Source: Paragonimus westermani
Lineage: Eukaryota; Platyhelminthes; Trematoda; Plagiorchiida; Troglotrematidae
DNA length: 64,000 bases
NCBI GenBank assembly: GCA_008508345.1
Contig: QNGE01001745.1
Coordinates: forward strand, 1-64,000
Direction of reading: 5' to 3'
The notes under the pieces are model-generated. The model was given only the letters and a program-made list of their open reading frames with translations, had not been told where the DNA came from and did no database searches. Every line of letters begins with the position of its first letter. Position 1 is the stretch's first letter. Positions 12,906-25,300 of this stretch are shown piece by piece. Both the position numbers and the translations under genes were made by a program.

Positions 12906-14021
12906 GTGCTGTTCGTGGCAGACTATATGCCATCGACAAGCCCAAACAAAGCGAAAGTCGAGTTTACAAACATTTTCTGGAATAGACTCGCTAAGTGTTC
13001 TGTCTTTTCACGCTGTGCAAAAACGGCTATGCCACCTGAATGGTGCTTAACTCGTATTCATCAAATTCCTTCAGTACATACGAGCAATGAATATATCACT
13101 CAACATGTGTGATGATTCATATGAGTACATCTCTCTGCTATCGGAACGATGCAACTATCAAGAGACGGTAAGTATGCTTATTTTTTGGAGCGGAAAATGT
13201 GGAACACTAGATGTTACATAAAATACGGGTAACAACAACTGAGAAAAGCCAACCATCGTGCTTCACAAGTGATGGGCGGTTGCTGTCAGTCTGAAGGCTG
13301 ATAAACTGTCCAACTCAACAGGCGATGCATTCACAGAGTCGAAAGACAACTACTGATAAGGAATGCCTCAAAAGGCGCAGCCAGTCGATCAAACACCATC
13401 AAGTCAAACGAGTTGACTGGATCAGTATCGTGAATTGTTTTCATGTTGTGCCTTGCAGTGGATGACGTCGGTTTTCCGTTCTCACACCCCATTACCATCG
13501 TCTACTGCGCAATTGCATTCAATAACTAATTAGAAAAATAATTTCTCTTTACTGTCGTAATCAACCATATGGTCTTTAGATAGGGTATCGTCGTAACTGT
13601 AGTGGAGCCGATCGACTACATGAAGGACAGAACATTTTGGCAGTTCATGACTAAGAGGATTTCGAACAACAGACACATTTCACCCACAGGGTGAGTAAGC
13701 CACTGCGTACTACGGATTATCACTAACACCAGTTATGATATGGTCAACTTTGAAGAACGGAGTGAGGAAAATCTGCTTGTTTCTAAGTGTACACATATCA
13801 CTTTTGGTCGGGCTTCGACTGACGTGAACATCAACAATATTCTGAAGGTGTCTATTTGTGATTTACACCATCCTTGTTGTTATTTCCTGTTATTAAAAAC
13901 AGCCGCCAGTGCAAATCTGTCATACTCGGTGAAACAGTGGTCCAACGAAGTCTCTCGTAACATGTACCAGTGGCGAAACTTGAAAGTCCTGACCGCTTTA
14001 AATGAGCTTGCAATGCACTGA
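12906..14021 (+). mobile_element. Penelope-like element RT fragment
   Basis: Around 13030-13080 the frame reads 'WCLTRIHQIPSV', resembling YGLPKIHK-P-RP. A shifted frame gives 'DDSYEYISLLSERCNYQET' (13110-13167), resembling the NSYEF...L....E-MVSFDV approach to RT motif A. About 700 bp further on, the frame at 13740-14021 reads 'CYFLLLKTA' and 'LSYSVKQW', resembling LPFLDV...LS-SVYRK. Order and spacing fit one element. The MGSPL and YxDD boxes between them are not readable. The 13075-13167 segment also looks like a good exon, which I reject in favour of the RT reading. Confidence 0.4.
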
Positions 14022-16155
14022 GCGTTGTATCGAACAGTGCTTTTGATTAGCAAGTGGACTGTCAAGACCAGTAATCTATCGTTCGACTTCTTTTGTCGTG
14101 AAAATACAGCAAGTTTTTGATAAGCGGAATTTGAGTGGTCACAAACTGTAAGAAAATATATTACTGATAATAATCAGGTTATCCACCTATCGCTGACAAA
14201 GTTTACGCCAGCAACCTAAATGGTCAGCTACATCTCAGTCATACTTCAAAATGTCCGTCAGCGTTTTACCTGGAGAACCACATATTGTCGTGCAATTTGT
14301 TCGTGGGACAGACTAACCAAGTTTCGATGTAACCGGAGGTACAGTTAACATATCGTAACATGTCTTTTGTTGTCTTTCATTGTTGCTGAACCGAATCAAC
14401 GGGGTCCAATGCATCAGATTGGTGAGATTCCGGCCTCAAAAAACTGATATCGATGTTGGACTTCACAGGAAATTTATCATACTGTATTATCTCCCGGGTT
14501 TTCAGATTGAATAACCAGTTTGACACCAAAAGGTTTTCTCTGGTGTGAAACATTTCGAAAATCAGAAGTAGCCATTATTACGTTAATGTACAGAGGCCTT
14601 TTCATATATATCGATCCAATTCATTTCCATTCCGCTTAATAAAGAGCGTTCGATTGGGTTATTGGTTTGCAACTGGAAATGGGCATAGTACAAACCGGCA
14701 AGTAATCTTGAACAAGTAGTCTTTCTGTCATAGCATGGTTCACTCTATACTGTTCAAACACAGTGATCAAAAATCAATTGCAAGAACATCTAAGTCTATG
14801 CGGTTAACCTGAAGATTTGGGGACATTGTTCTTACCGGAACCAAACAGATACCCACAGGGTCAGTTGTCCTGAAATGTTGTGTAGTCCAGCGTGGTGATA
14901 CATCCAGCTCACATACGGTTGCTGCAAATTCTGTCAACAAAACTGATTCCAAATGACAGTCACTAAGCTAAATCGTTTTAGTCCAGCCAATTTATACCGG
15001 AACAGGCGAGCCAAACAGAATAGCTTTATAACTGGGTTTTGTAATGGCTTGGTTTTACTCCAGAATAATTGCATAAATAACTCTGCCCATCTTCTACGAT
15101 ATAACATATTCATACTGCACGCTATCAGCTACAGAACTGTTTGTAATTGACTCAGGCGTCAGTTGCATCTAGAAAACCCATCTTACCAGGGCACGATGTA
15201 TTTGGTTTATAATTCACCATCATAGACATTAGTTACTCGTTTGAACCCACTCTAGCTTCCACGTTTCGCGACAGACATCAGGGTTCCCCTTCAGTCACAC
15301 ACAACCTCTCATTCCTAAGCATATAGCAGGACAAACGACGATTAAAAACGCAAATTTCGGGTGTTAAAAAAGCAATTGCACTTAGTTTTCGGTGTCAATA
15401 AAGTTCACCGGAACAACAACAGTACGCATATTGAGGGTTCGTTTGGTTTCTTTAGGAGCAAGTGAAGCGCAATCACTCAAACACATCAGTCACTCAAATG
15501 TGGTAAGCAAATCAAGTTTCGCTAATAGTAACTAACGACCAGGTCAACGCCTGAGATCCCATTTGGATCAGTTTAGTGAGAGGTTGCACGTCAAACATTC
15601 ACGAAGGATTACGTTCCAACTTGTTGTTTAGTAAATTACTCCAAAGTAGTTTCGGCCCTTCCTAATGTTGTTGCTCATTATCCGTGTTTGTCAGATGCGT
15701 TCACCACAAGAAGACCTTGATCGGTAGTTGATCAAGTGAGAGCATATAAACCGTATACAGCCTTGTACGTGGAAAGAACTACTAGTCGAATGATTACACA
15801 CCGTAACCTGAATGCTTTTACCAGTGGTAGCCTAGGTGATATAGGTTATTTCGAAGCTGTTTCGTGCATTAAGGATTTGTTTTACCCGATCACAACAGTT
15901 GAAGCTTTATTGCGTTGATAAACCGTCAGTTTGGATTTTAAAAATTTATTCTGGCAGTTTTCGAACTATAATCACAATTCTATGTATGACGTAATTCTAC
16001 ACTGTAAATCGGGCAGTCCGGTTAGCATTCAACGTATTTCTGTAATGTTAGATCTGAGCACTTAAGAAGATTTATTAAAGTCGCTACAACATTAGTTATC
16101 GGAATTATTAGCAGGTTCCTTCATGTTATACAAATTACGCGATTTACAAGCACCT
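14022..16155. other. No supported feature
   Basis: Short unassigned frames only (for example 14953-15150 and 15736-15918 on plus). A minus-strand string at 15251-15290 contains CTGATG and later CGAAACG, recalling hammerhead core pieces, but no stem joins them. Confidence 0.35.
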
Positions 16156-16338
16156 TTATATCTCGGCAAAACATAATCTCGTAATTTTGCCCAGTTCAGT
16201 AAAGTTAACGAAGGAATTCGTTAGAAGATTTCTGGCCTTCAGAAGTGCGTTGACATGCTCAACATTAGATTTGTTAGCAATTTCTGTAGTCATTATAATG
16301 AGCATTTTTTCTACATTATTCCCATCAAAGGGTATCAC
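16156..16338 (-). mobile_element. Possible Penelope-like element RT-EN linker fragment
   Basis: The 60-codon frame begins 'IPFDGNNVEKML' and continues 'KARNLLTNSFVNF', which resembles the PLE linker between thumb and endonuclease (lPFkGd..s.....TR.LL....KD). No GIY-YIG core follows at lower coordinates. This is a weak match. Confidence 0.3.
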
Positions 16339-17759
16339 CGGATGTTGATCGTGTCCCTGGTTACCAATTTTGTGTGTATTCCAATAAAATGTTTATAGTT
16401 TGCTCAAAAAGAGGTTGATTACTCAATTTTTTCGGCACTTTTCGTTTGCAATATAAGACTGTTATCATGAACCGCCATCTACCTGCTTGAGGGACTGTGC
16501 TGCCGAATAGCCGCGATAGGCTCAACGGACACTAAGGACAACTTTACTGAAGCAACCAGACAGGAATCGAGAGAATTTTGGGATCCTAGTATTTTTTAAT
16601 TAGTGTAGTGTAGGGTGATATACCGTTTACGTAACAATGCAGTATGAATTGGAAAGAAGATCTAGACTTAATTATGGCACACATTTTCAGTCAATTGGTC
16701 GATTGGAGGCGACCGGCCGCAGTGTCCAATGCATGCTCACTGTAGTATTGTGGGACAGCTACATCAGCTCCCATAAAACTTCATGTAATGTTGGTATTAC
16801 GTCCTTCAGTGAGTAAATTATTGCACCGTACATGACAAGCTCCGTCGCAATCTGGGCACCATTTTGATGAAGATAAACGATCTATGATGTTCTCCAGAAG
16901 GTTTTTGATTTCTACATCGTCAAATGGTTATGGCCACCGGAACTTCATCCTAGTATTCATGGTCTTGGTATCACTTGATTCGAGAACGGGGGCGCACCGA
17001 TGATGGTTCAATCACTAAGTCTTACAACATACCTAAACGCATTTCATCGTTACGGTACGAGTACCTTCAATATCCGTTTGAATTAATGATAAAACTTTGA
17101 ACTCACAAGTAAAATTCGTAGGATGTACTCTGCGGAAACATTTCCACTGATCTTTTTCTTTACGATACACGGGCTGTTATCAGTTGGTATATATCAATTC
17201 AATTAGTCCTGAAGTAAGAATGGTTCATTGGCTGCACGAAGACTACCAGTCACGTCCGAATGACGCGGCACGAGTTAAAAGATTCAGATCTTAAACAAGT
17301 CGAGTAAGGATCTCCCGATGCAGACAATATCGATCTTGCAGTGAGACACATGGAAAGAGGCGTAAGCTAACAGGTAGCCTAAAAGTAAGCTTGATACACG
17401 AGGAATTAGCAAACGTATGTAAATAACATAACTAGAATATTAGACTAACAATAACAACCACTTGACGGCTAGCATAAACTGATGACTACAAACCCTTAAC
17501 GTCATGCTATAGACCGGCTAACTCTCATCTGCTCCTGTACAGAAGATTAGAGTTTATAACGATGTATCGCAAAGGCCTCAGCAAAAGATGAATTCAGTAT
17601 AGTAGTTGGGTGATAGTAAACACGAAAAGCTTTCTCTGCTCGAGTTTCATGCCCCGTTTCTTCCGAATGTGCCGGTCTTGTTGTTCACTATCCATTTCGT
17701 GATTTGCATCAAAGCAGGCCAAGTTCAAAGCGTTCTTACCGTTCGGCCGACGAGCTTGA

Positions 17760-17760
17760 N
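17760..17760. other. Ambiguous base N
   Basis: This is the only N in the window. It falls in the endonuclease entry of the minus-strand PLE, close to the tandem duplication, so this locus may have been hard to sequence or assemble. Confidence 0.99.
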
Positions 17761-17851
17761 GTACTTGACTCGACGAAAACAACTGAATTCATAAGTAATG
17801 TTAGATGTGGCCAGTAAGTTACTTGGGTCTTTCCTCGATGTGCAGGGTAGC

Positions 17852-18275
17852 CCTGTCATCTGGTTGACCAGTCTCAATTCTGGCGCGTTGTATATAGCTT
17901 TGGGAGCACATTTCAGTCTACGTTGGATGAGTGCGGTTACGTCCTCACTGTCGTTTGGCAATACAATATACACGTGTTTGTGGGACACTGTTTCAGACAT
18001 GGACCGTTGCGACCATGTTCCAGCGTATTTTGAGATTAAGCAAGTGAGGTAGCCCTTGTGATTACTGTCATCTGGTTGACCAGTCTTAATTCTGGCGCGT
18101 TGTATATAGCTTTGAGAGCACATTTCAGTCTACGTTGGATGCGTGCGGTTACGTCCTCACTGTCGTTTGGCAATGCAATATACACGTGTTTGCGGGACAC
18201 TGTTTCAGACATGGACCGTTGCGACCATTTCCTAGCGTATTTTGAGATTAAGCAAGTGAGGTAGCCCTTGTGATT
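17852..18275. repeat. Tandem duplication of a 212-bp unit inside the PLE
   Basis: The units run about 17852-18063 and 18064-18275 with a constant offset of 212 bp. I count about eight or nine differences, so the copies are roughly 96% identical, clearly more alike than the element is to any intact PLE. Each unit encodes, on the minus strand, the segment ending 'YNAPELRLVNQMT', just before the endonuclease. Because 212 is not a multiple of three, the duplication shifts the frame. It arose after or late in the decay of the element, or it is an assembly artefact. Confidence 0.95.
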
Positions 18276-19450
18276 GGTGGATGAGAGCAGACTGCTTATC
18301 AATTGTCTCGGGTGAGCAAATCCTGCGAATCCTACTGAATAGGGTTCTAACGAGACCACGTTTGAGTGATCTTGGTGCATAGCTTTTGAAATGAATATAC
18401 TGCTTCGTCTAAGGGGGTAGCTTATGCACTCTCCTTATGATGGATCCATCATTGTTCACAGGCATTTCCAGATCTAAGAAGGAAGGTGTGTGATTCTCCT
18501 GAAATTCTGTGGTGAACAAAATGTTGGGGTGTAGACTATGGATTGGTGGGCAGAGTTGGTCAGTAGATTGTTGTGAATCACAGACACGGAATATGTTACC
18601 ATCTAGGTTCTAGAGCGTTGTGGGGCGAATGGTTGTTGTTGCTTGTTTTTCTCAATACGTTATAAAAATAATCAGCGCGCTTTAAAGAAAGGTAGTGTAA
18701 AGGTTGTATTATAGTTTGCATCAAAATCATGGATGAACGAAACATTTGTTAACAGTGGTTTCACGTCGAAAGATACCACTATCTTGTCCTTTAGTTTGGT
18801 GTCTTTTAAGAAATCGACAAATGAAAACGTGTCCTTCAGGGTCTGTTGATTAAATTTCTGCCTAGTGGTTCCAACACTATTACAATCACTGGGTCAGTTT
18901 ATCATTGATACTATAGTTCTCAACTGTATGCCAGTTTTGTGAATTTTCGGTATGCCGTGAATTTTGGATATCTGGAATTCTTTGAGTATGATTTCATAGT
19001 AGGGTGTCTTATCCAGCAGGTTACACTTCCGTAGGTTCCGGACACAATCGGTGACTTCCATTCCAAAGATATAGTGAAATCTTCCTTCCTAACATCCGGG
19101 CGGAATTCTGAACGGTCTGCCAGAATTTTTGAGGTTTTAGCGATATGGTCAGTTTTATTCAGCGTGACTGCACCGGAGCTCTTGTCCGACGGTGAGGTGG
19201 TGATGTTTGGGTCTTTTTTTAATGTACGTGCGCCCCGCTACACAGACACTTTTGGTTGATTAGCGTAATTTGGCACTAGTGAGCCAAATCGACCAGTTTA
19301 ACTTTGAACCAACTAGTTGCATCATTAGATGTGGAGTCTAAATCTGCAAATTATTCCTGAGACATGATTGTTTTAAATGATAAGACAGCCATATTTTCAC
19401 CAGTACTAACTGATAACTTCTAGGGCAGTCTGGCAGTATCTACTCAATGG

Positions 19451-20984
19451 AATCCAATAGGTCATAGAAAAGCAAATGTCTGGTTAAGCAAACGGCTAAA
19501 TGACATCCGTTTATATCATGTGCCAACTAAGTTTAACGACCAGCAAAACGAACAACAAGGCCCCGAAAAGAAATCCTTTAGGTTCACCACGTTTCTGCCT
19601 AAATATAAGCAACAGTTCATATGCTAGACAAATGCGACCTTCCAGACAGTATCGGAGCTAACACATTCTGACTTATAGGCTGACAATTTAGCGTGACAAC
19701 AGATTATTGCATTTGTTGGAACTCGCAACTGCCTTTGTGTTCAAGGCAAAATCCTGGTTGTCGACTGGCAGTAGCGGTGTTGTCTGTGAAATTAAATCGA
19801 CATACGAGAAAGAATTAGACCGGTGGCTTTTTTAGGTCACGACTGAGAGACTAACAATCGTAAAATGACATACACAATGAATGAATATGACCAACCGGAA
19901 TGTTTACTGTTGCAAAACACTTCGTGGTATAGTCATGGTTGCTAAGAATTGCGCTCTGTTCTGTCTGTCCCATTTCGCCCATTGTGACAATTTACACAAT
20001 AAGCAGCCTACATGAACCAATGAACATCACTCAAACTGACGGACAGAATCATATCTTACTGAAGGGCTTGAAACATGTGGAAAGTTAACTATGTGAGCAA
20101 TTTAGCTCAACAGAAACCCGGTGAACAAAGTATTGTGTTGATTAGTTGCACGGTGGACATATCCCAAAGGTAATCCTGGCAGTATCGTCAACTTTCAACG
20201 TGAATAAGTCGGACTGTGTGTAGTTAGTTCGAAAAATAACATGTTAACAGCTTACTGATGAGAGTACACATTACTTGGGTGCGAAAGCTACCAAATGTAT
20301 GACCCGTTTTAAAAGTAAATTCATCAATCGCTGTGACGTGGGGTAATTCATTATTCAGATTATCAACCATATGTTGGACAAGTCGCTCACTTGCAAACGC
20401 TCACCTTAAATGGAACAGTCTACAACAGTTCAGTTGTCTCTACAAGTGTGGTAATTTACAGTGTTATTGATTTCACCTGATAAACCAGTGAACCATTCAT
20501 ATTGTAATCGATATACACTCAAAGATGTCTGTTTTACAGCATATTCCTTTCAGGATGTTATGGTAGATAAATGCATCAAAGAAAAATCGCCTGGTGAACG
20601 ATGAAAGGAAAGCGGTCGGTTGCACTCAGAATAAGATACAGGACTGCATACGCTACGACAGATTTAGTCGAGGTGTTGAACCCGAGACAGTACTGACTTG
20701 CAAGAAAAACGCATGGAATCTAGAACACTGATATAGTGTGCTGCGTATTTTTGCGGTCATTGTGCAGACACCAATTATCGATCGATGCTTCCGGGCCAAA
20801 TGCAGCTGACCCACACAACGTGCAAAAAACGAGTGGGATGTTTGAGAGACAGGCTGTGGTGTGATTCAATTCATCGAGAATTTTATGAAAAAGCCTGCTG
20901 CTGAGTTGCTTCTAGACTGATCTTCAGGTCAAAAGTCCATCACTGTGAGATTATTGTAAAAGACACATTTGCGAAAAGTTTATG
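19451..20984. other. No supported feature
   Basis: No open frame of 60 codons or more. The poorly conserved amino-terminal part of the adjacent PLE may extend into the first few hundred bases, but I see no diagnostic residues. Confidence 0.4.
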
Positions 20985-21060
20985 TTTCAGTGGGAATCGA
21001 ACCAGAAACGGCATGTTAGGACGCAAAAATATTTTAACACGGAAGCCTCGAACTAACGTT
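20985..21060 (-). mobile_element. tRNA-like head of a SINE, diverged copy
   Basis: On the minus strand this reads as a degenerate tRNA-like unit. A good pol III B box, GGTTCGATTCCC (20992-21003), is preceded by 'GTTAGTTCGAGGC', which resembles a D-arm/A box, at tRNA-like spacing. The middle part (ATTTTTGCGTCCTAACATGCCGTTTCTG, split here only for comparison) is similar to the unit at 56755-56835, including the shared CATG..GTTTCTG just before the T arm. The arms do not pair well enough for a real tRNA. The SINE body downstream is not delimited. Confidence 0.45.
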
Positions 21061-22418
21061 GAGCGCTCAAAATGTTCCCAGCCAAACTCAGTTACCTATC
21101 CAACCCAATGTTAAGTTCAACAAATCGGGCTGTCAAAAACATTTTCGGATTTTGCTTGAAAATAGTGTTGGAAGATCAATTCGGTGTATTCAAAAATGCG
21201 TCACTGGAAGACTGTGCAAAAAAGTCAAATCAGCTGGGAATATTGAGAGTGGTTCTTCCTTTCAACCACTAGTGTTCATCATCTGACATCTCAATAAGAT
21301 TGGACTTCTCCGAAGTGGTTGACTGAGGAGTGTGGATGGATGACTTGTTGAGGGTGGATGGGAAAACTTTATGAACAGGATGCCGATTTTTGTTTGTATC
21401 GAGTTGGGGAGCTAGAGTGGGGGAGAAGCGAGTTGATTGTGGATTTAGAATCGAGGTAAACTCTAAATGGTTAAAAACGTCCCCGTACAAATCTTATGTA
21501 AATGCGGAACGCATGTTGACAGAGCTGAAGTGCTAAGGCAAATTAATTACTGTGTCACCTTTCCAGAAATATTGAGTTCGAATTCTAAGTAGTATTCTTT
21601 CAGACAGTTAGTACGTTTAAGGGTTTGTGAATATGCCCATCCAGTACGATTTGTTGTGCATCCAATGCCGACTCTTCGCACATATCTTACTTTGTTCCGT
21701 TTTCAGCGGAAACTGAAAAGTTTTTCCCAAACTTTGTTTTTGCATCTAAGTACTTCATAATTTGTTGTATTGTTTGTCTGTTCAGCGTTGCAGTTATGGA
21801 TTTTTCAGTACGCGCATTTTCATCGGAGTTTTTCTTGGGCATGAAGAGTAATACCTCAATTGATCGATAGTGACAATTTTTAGCATGAAGTTTGCATTCG
21901 AACTCTATTTCAATTTTTGAATTATCTCAGTTGTTAGGATTAGAATTTAAAACAGTAGCGATCACAATGAAAACTATCTGGTTCAGATGTATCGATTCAG
22001 AAGCGGCCGAAAGCCTTATATCCAAGAAAAGTTTGGAAAGCACTCACTGATGCTAGTATTAGAGTGTGAAGTGAACATATTGGCCTTCATAGGAATTGGT
22101 GGGAAGTTTTTGAAGGACTAATTTAACACCAAACGGTTGTGTATTGGGTTAAGGAGAAAAGTTGAGGTTTCTTAATCAACCCAAATCATTCACCACGAAA
22201 TTGGAAAGCCAATGATGAATGGGGCGGAAGAAGTTCTAATGGTGAATAGGTGCCACACTAATAACCACCGACTGACACATTCTAATTGGCATTCAGTTAT
22301 GGCAGGAAAGTTAGATAATTATTGTGGCCAACAAAAAGACGACTTCGATGGTGTCAGCGTAATTATAGCTTAGTTCATACTGAGGTCTGCACGAACCCAG
22401 AGACGGGCACTACGTGTC
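21061..22418. other. No supported feature
   Basis: Plus-strand frames at 21059-21286 and a minus-strand frame at 21269-21490 (Ser/Thr/Pro-rich, ending 'EMSDDEH') are open, but I recognise no family. The rest shows nothing. Confidence 0.35.
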
Positions 22419-22745
22419 ATGGGCAAATTGGCAAACTTCACAGTGCTTTGTGTAATAGATAGATGCTTAATAACTGTAAGCCCATTGCGTAACAGTCCCT
22501 CGTCTGGCCTGATAGTGTACTCTAGCAAACCATTGGAGTGTGGTCTGGTAACAAACATGTCAGTCACAATCGTTGGAAACAATGACTTACTTAACGCTTT
22601 AGTTCCCACTTCGTTAACATGGTTGAAACCCTTGTTTTCAAATGCGATTTATCCAGTGTACCTACACTGCCGTATCATGGCCGGAAAAGCAGTGGCTAAT
22701 CATCCAATCACAAACCACTTCGAAAACGTTTGTAGGAGACCGTGA
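22419..22745 (+). mobile_element. Possible Penelope-like element endonuclease fragment
   Basis: In this 108-codon frame, 'SSGLIVYSSKPLECG' resembles S..IY.F.C.CG, 'MSVTIVGNNDLLNALV' resembles YIG.T.R.L..R, 'LTWLKPLFS' resembles EHxP-WL, and 'GKAVANHPITNHF' resembles SAI..HL..T.H. Order and spacing agree with a GIY-YIG domain, but the catalytic R and E are not certain. An overlapping antisense frame (22370-22609) is also open, so both readings deserve caution. Confidence 0.4.
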
Positions 22746-24119
22746 AGCGATTAATTTGTCTTTAGTCTATCATACAACAGTCGACTGTACAAGTTTTCGA
22801 AATATACCTTGAAAACCTATCAAATTTACACTAGCTGACTGTGGACAGGAGTAAGCAGAAAGTTTTATAACATAACGCGTGCGTTCAAGTCCAATATACA
22901 GTCACTGTTTAATCTTCAGGCACAGTTTTAATCATTGATATACAATGAAATTTTGGGTTTTTCAAGTAAATTCCACTCTCTCCCAGTTTCAAATAACCTC
23001 AAACAACATAACATGAATTATTCTGTGATAACATTCCAGGCAAAGTACCAAAAATGGTTATTTTTGAGTGGTTTGCATTCCTAAGTTTAGTGTACAGTCG
23101 GAATCAATCAAATGTGCAATTGAAGTTAGAAGTAGCACTTTCCATTTGTTTCAGTCGAGTTTACGAACGTGTTTCCTTTAAGCTTCGTGGTTTACCCACA
23201 ATCTTGTTTTAAATTAAGTTAATACGAGCAGTTTGAAAATGGTCTACAAACAAGATAATTTTGAATCTAGGTTCCTGCAGGTGCAACCAGTAGCTGAAAC
23301 TGAGGCCGATAGATCATTTTAAGGCCAATCGGTTTGAATAGCTTGATTTTTTCATGGCTATATTCAACTTTATGCCAAATGATACCAAGGATGAGAAGGA
23401 ACAGTCATTAACGATTCCTGGAAAAATTGTTTCTCACCTGTGAATCAGTCCGTTGTCTTCCTTCTAATCTTGATTGTTTAAGACTGGTGAAGTTGCTTCA
23501 TACGCACTTTTTAGCACAGAATTTCGCGAGCAGTAAACATGTTGGTCTGACATAGGGAAGACACAGCCTGTCACACAACGTCAAACGCCATATCTACCGG
23601 ACTTTCCGAACAGCAGCTAATCTTCTGATCCAGTTTCAGTATACTGAGGGCTGAACATGATGATCAGAATACCCAGTTACCCCTTGAAACTTCCAGGTAA
23701 ATTGTCCACTAGCCACAATCGCATTTGTGGAGTATTTTGTGGCTTATGAAAAGAGTTCTGCCGAGAAGAAAGTCCTGGAGATGACGCTCAGAATCACCTC
23801 AAGTTCATTCTAGATAGTGACTGTTTCAAAGGACTGATCTCGAGTACACACGTATACAAAATATTTTCACACGCAAACCCCTTAGCCAATTGCAGTGACG
23901 CCCTACAACCCTACAACAGTTTGTGGTGAGTTTCAAAGTCTCTTCCGTTTTTTTCGGATCACTCACAAATGCAGCTCACTCGGTTCGATTTCAGTGACTC
24001 GACCTATTGGTTTGTTGTGAGGTAATGTAATCGACTAGTGTCGCTGTTTATGTAGTCAGTGTTGGAAGACAGTGGATTACCCTGGCAACTAAACGACATT
24101 GTTTGCTTTTAAGTGAGCG
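22746..24119. other. No supported feature
   Basis: No open frame of 60 codons or more and no repeat or motif that I can support. Confidence 0.4.
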
Positions 24120-24700
24120 ATGAAACTGACGCTAAGCTGTTTAGGCCCGCAATTATACGACGGATTGCAATGGGCTGTCTTTACAACATACACCCAGGTC
24201 AACGTATACAGTTTGATTGGGCTACCTCTCGGAAACACCTGTTCAATATTCAGTTATACTGTAATAAAAAGAACTGCTCAGTTAGATCCACCTGATATGC
24301 GATTCGTATTGCTATGTACGGGTGAATCACAGCGTTCAGCAGAGCGCCTGCTTATATTCAGGTGAGCTTTAGTGAAACATAACAGGTACAATGATTGGTA
24401 AAGATCGCTTGAGCGTGAAAATCTCAGTGAATCACTGTTACACTGCACCACGCTACATTATATGCAAAAGTGTTGTGCAGCTCGCTGGCCTACTTCATGT
24501 GCCGATATATTTTTGATTCACTCGGAGTTCAAGACTTAGGAACGGGTTCATTGCCGGTTCATGGAGACTTACTAGCCTGTCCACAGTTGCTCAGTCAATT
24601 ACTAGGTTCACGTAACTGGGAAACCGTTCAGGCGAATCACAGCTGTGTGTTCTGGTCACTCGAAATAAACCTACTGCTCGCATACTTATGGCACGTGTAG
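24120..24700 (+). mobile_element. Penelope-like element RT palm and thumb fragment
   Basis: The frame at 24120-24365 reads 'YTQVNVYSLIGLPLG', matching Y-Q-DGV-MGSPLG, then 'RFVLLCTGESQRSAERLL', matching RYVDDT-LLC..ES....LL with the two catalytic aspartates deleted. A second frame (24470-24700) gives 'SLPVHGDLL', 'NWETVQANHSCVF' and 'SLEINLLLAYLWHV', matching LPFLDVLL, TWTGQY-NF-SF and K-NLL-L-RV. The two pieces are in order with about normal spacing. Loss of YxDD makes it inactive. Confidence 0.6.
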
Positions 24701-24983
24701 CTCTCATAAGACGCCAGAAAAACTCACTTCGGTATCTCACTTGTTCAGTTGAATGAGCAATATCGGTCAATCACAGAATAATAACTGATGTCGGATTTGT
24801 TATCCGCTGTGTAGAAACTCTCAAATAAATCTTGATTATATTGCCCTAATTAATCCGCCCAGCCATATCAACACAGGTGTAGTTAACTTTCCATCAGCAT
24901 TCACAACCGTAAACACACAAAAGCCACAAGTTGGAATGGAGAAATGTAACACTTTTTGATTAGAACGTTCGAAATTTAAAGCT

Positions 24984-25300
24984 TTAGTTTCCACTTGAAC
25001 TTGTGTTTAATATAGTTACGTCTCCAAAATTGCGGTTCGCTGCGTGCATTGGATTTTTGTGGTCAACAAGGAAAATCAAAGTGGCCCATTCTGATGATAT
25101 ATTTTCACAACTAAAGTGTTTTACCACATCTGTCATTTTGTAGTGTAGGAATTTAGCAGAACAGATCGGTGGTAGTGTGTCATGTGCAGTAACAGGGATG
25201 TCAAAGAACAGTGGAGTAAGTCCGTAATGTGTTTTGGGAATTGTTGATACCGACTGTTTACCCAAAATGATTGTACACAACAATCCGAGATAACACACGT
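24984..25300 (-). mobile_element. Penelope-like element RT fingers fragment
   Basis: Within a 130-codon open frame, 'STIPKTHYGLTPLFFDIPV' resembles YGLPKIHK...PLRPIVS, and after the expected gap 'AKFLHYKM' and 'ENISSEWATLIFL' resemble AKWL..L...... and NS.eF..fL. This is the segment just before RT motif A; the SFDV motif itself is not clear. The amino-terminal part of the frame (to 25376) is hydrophobic and unassigned. It has the opposite orientation to the RT pieces on either side, so it is a separate copy. Confidence 0.5.

Larger units (their letters stand above)
17590..19450 (-). mobile_element. Penelope-like element with RT and start of GIY-YIG endonuclease
   Basis: This is one of the best relics in the window. 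From high to low coordinate: 'FKVKLVDLAH' near 19290; 'KKDPNITTSPSDKSSGAV' (about 19230-19175), the DKG box; 'HGIPKIHKTGIQLRTIVS' (about 18959-18905), the LPKIHK-RPIVS box; 'FVDFLKDTKLKDKIVVSFDV' (to about 18760), RT motif A; 'LDGNIFRVC' near 18600, a damaged YVDDIF; 'HPNILFTTEF' and 'FLDLEMPVNNDGSI' near 18530-18440; 'KQYIHFKSYAPRSLKRGL' (about 18405-18345); 'RRICSPETIDKQSALIHQ' (about 18330-18275). Then follow two copies of a linker segment with 'YNAPELRLVNQMT', 'TSRKDPSNLL', 'YEFSC' and 'LVGRTVRTL', the first half of the endonuclease. A stop comes right after the GRT motif. Other stops and frameshifts are scattered and the MGSPL box is lost. An ambiguous base (N) lies at 17760, within the endonuclease entry. 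Confidence 0.95.

Noticed and set aside
13075..13167. 93-nt in-frame exon ending ACG/GTAAGTATG
   Set aside because: Its peptide fits the NSYEF-L-----E segment of PLE RT and the flanks continue with RT-like boxes.
15251..15290. CTGATGT...CGAAACG on the minus strand as a hammerhead
   Set aside because: The core has GT for GA and no stem II pairing.
22370..22609. Minus-strand 79-codon frame containing 'VTRPHSNGLLEY', like the TRPDKG box
   Set aside because: Single weak box. The overlapping plus-strand endonuclease reading has four boxes in order.
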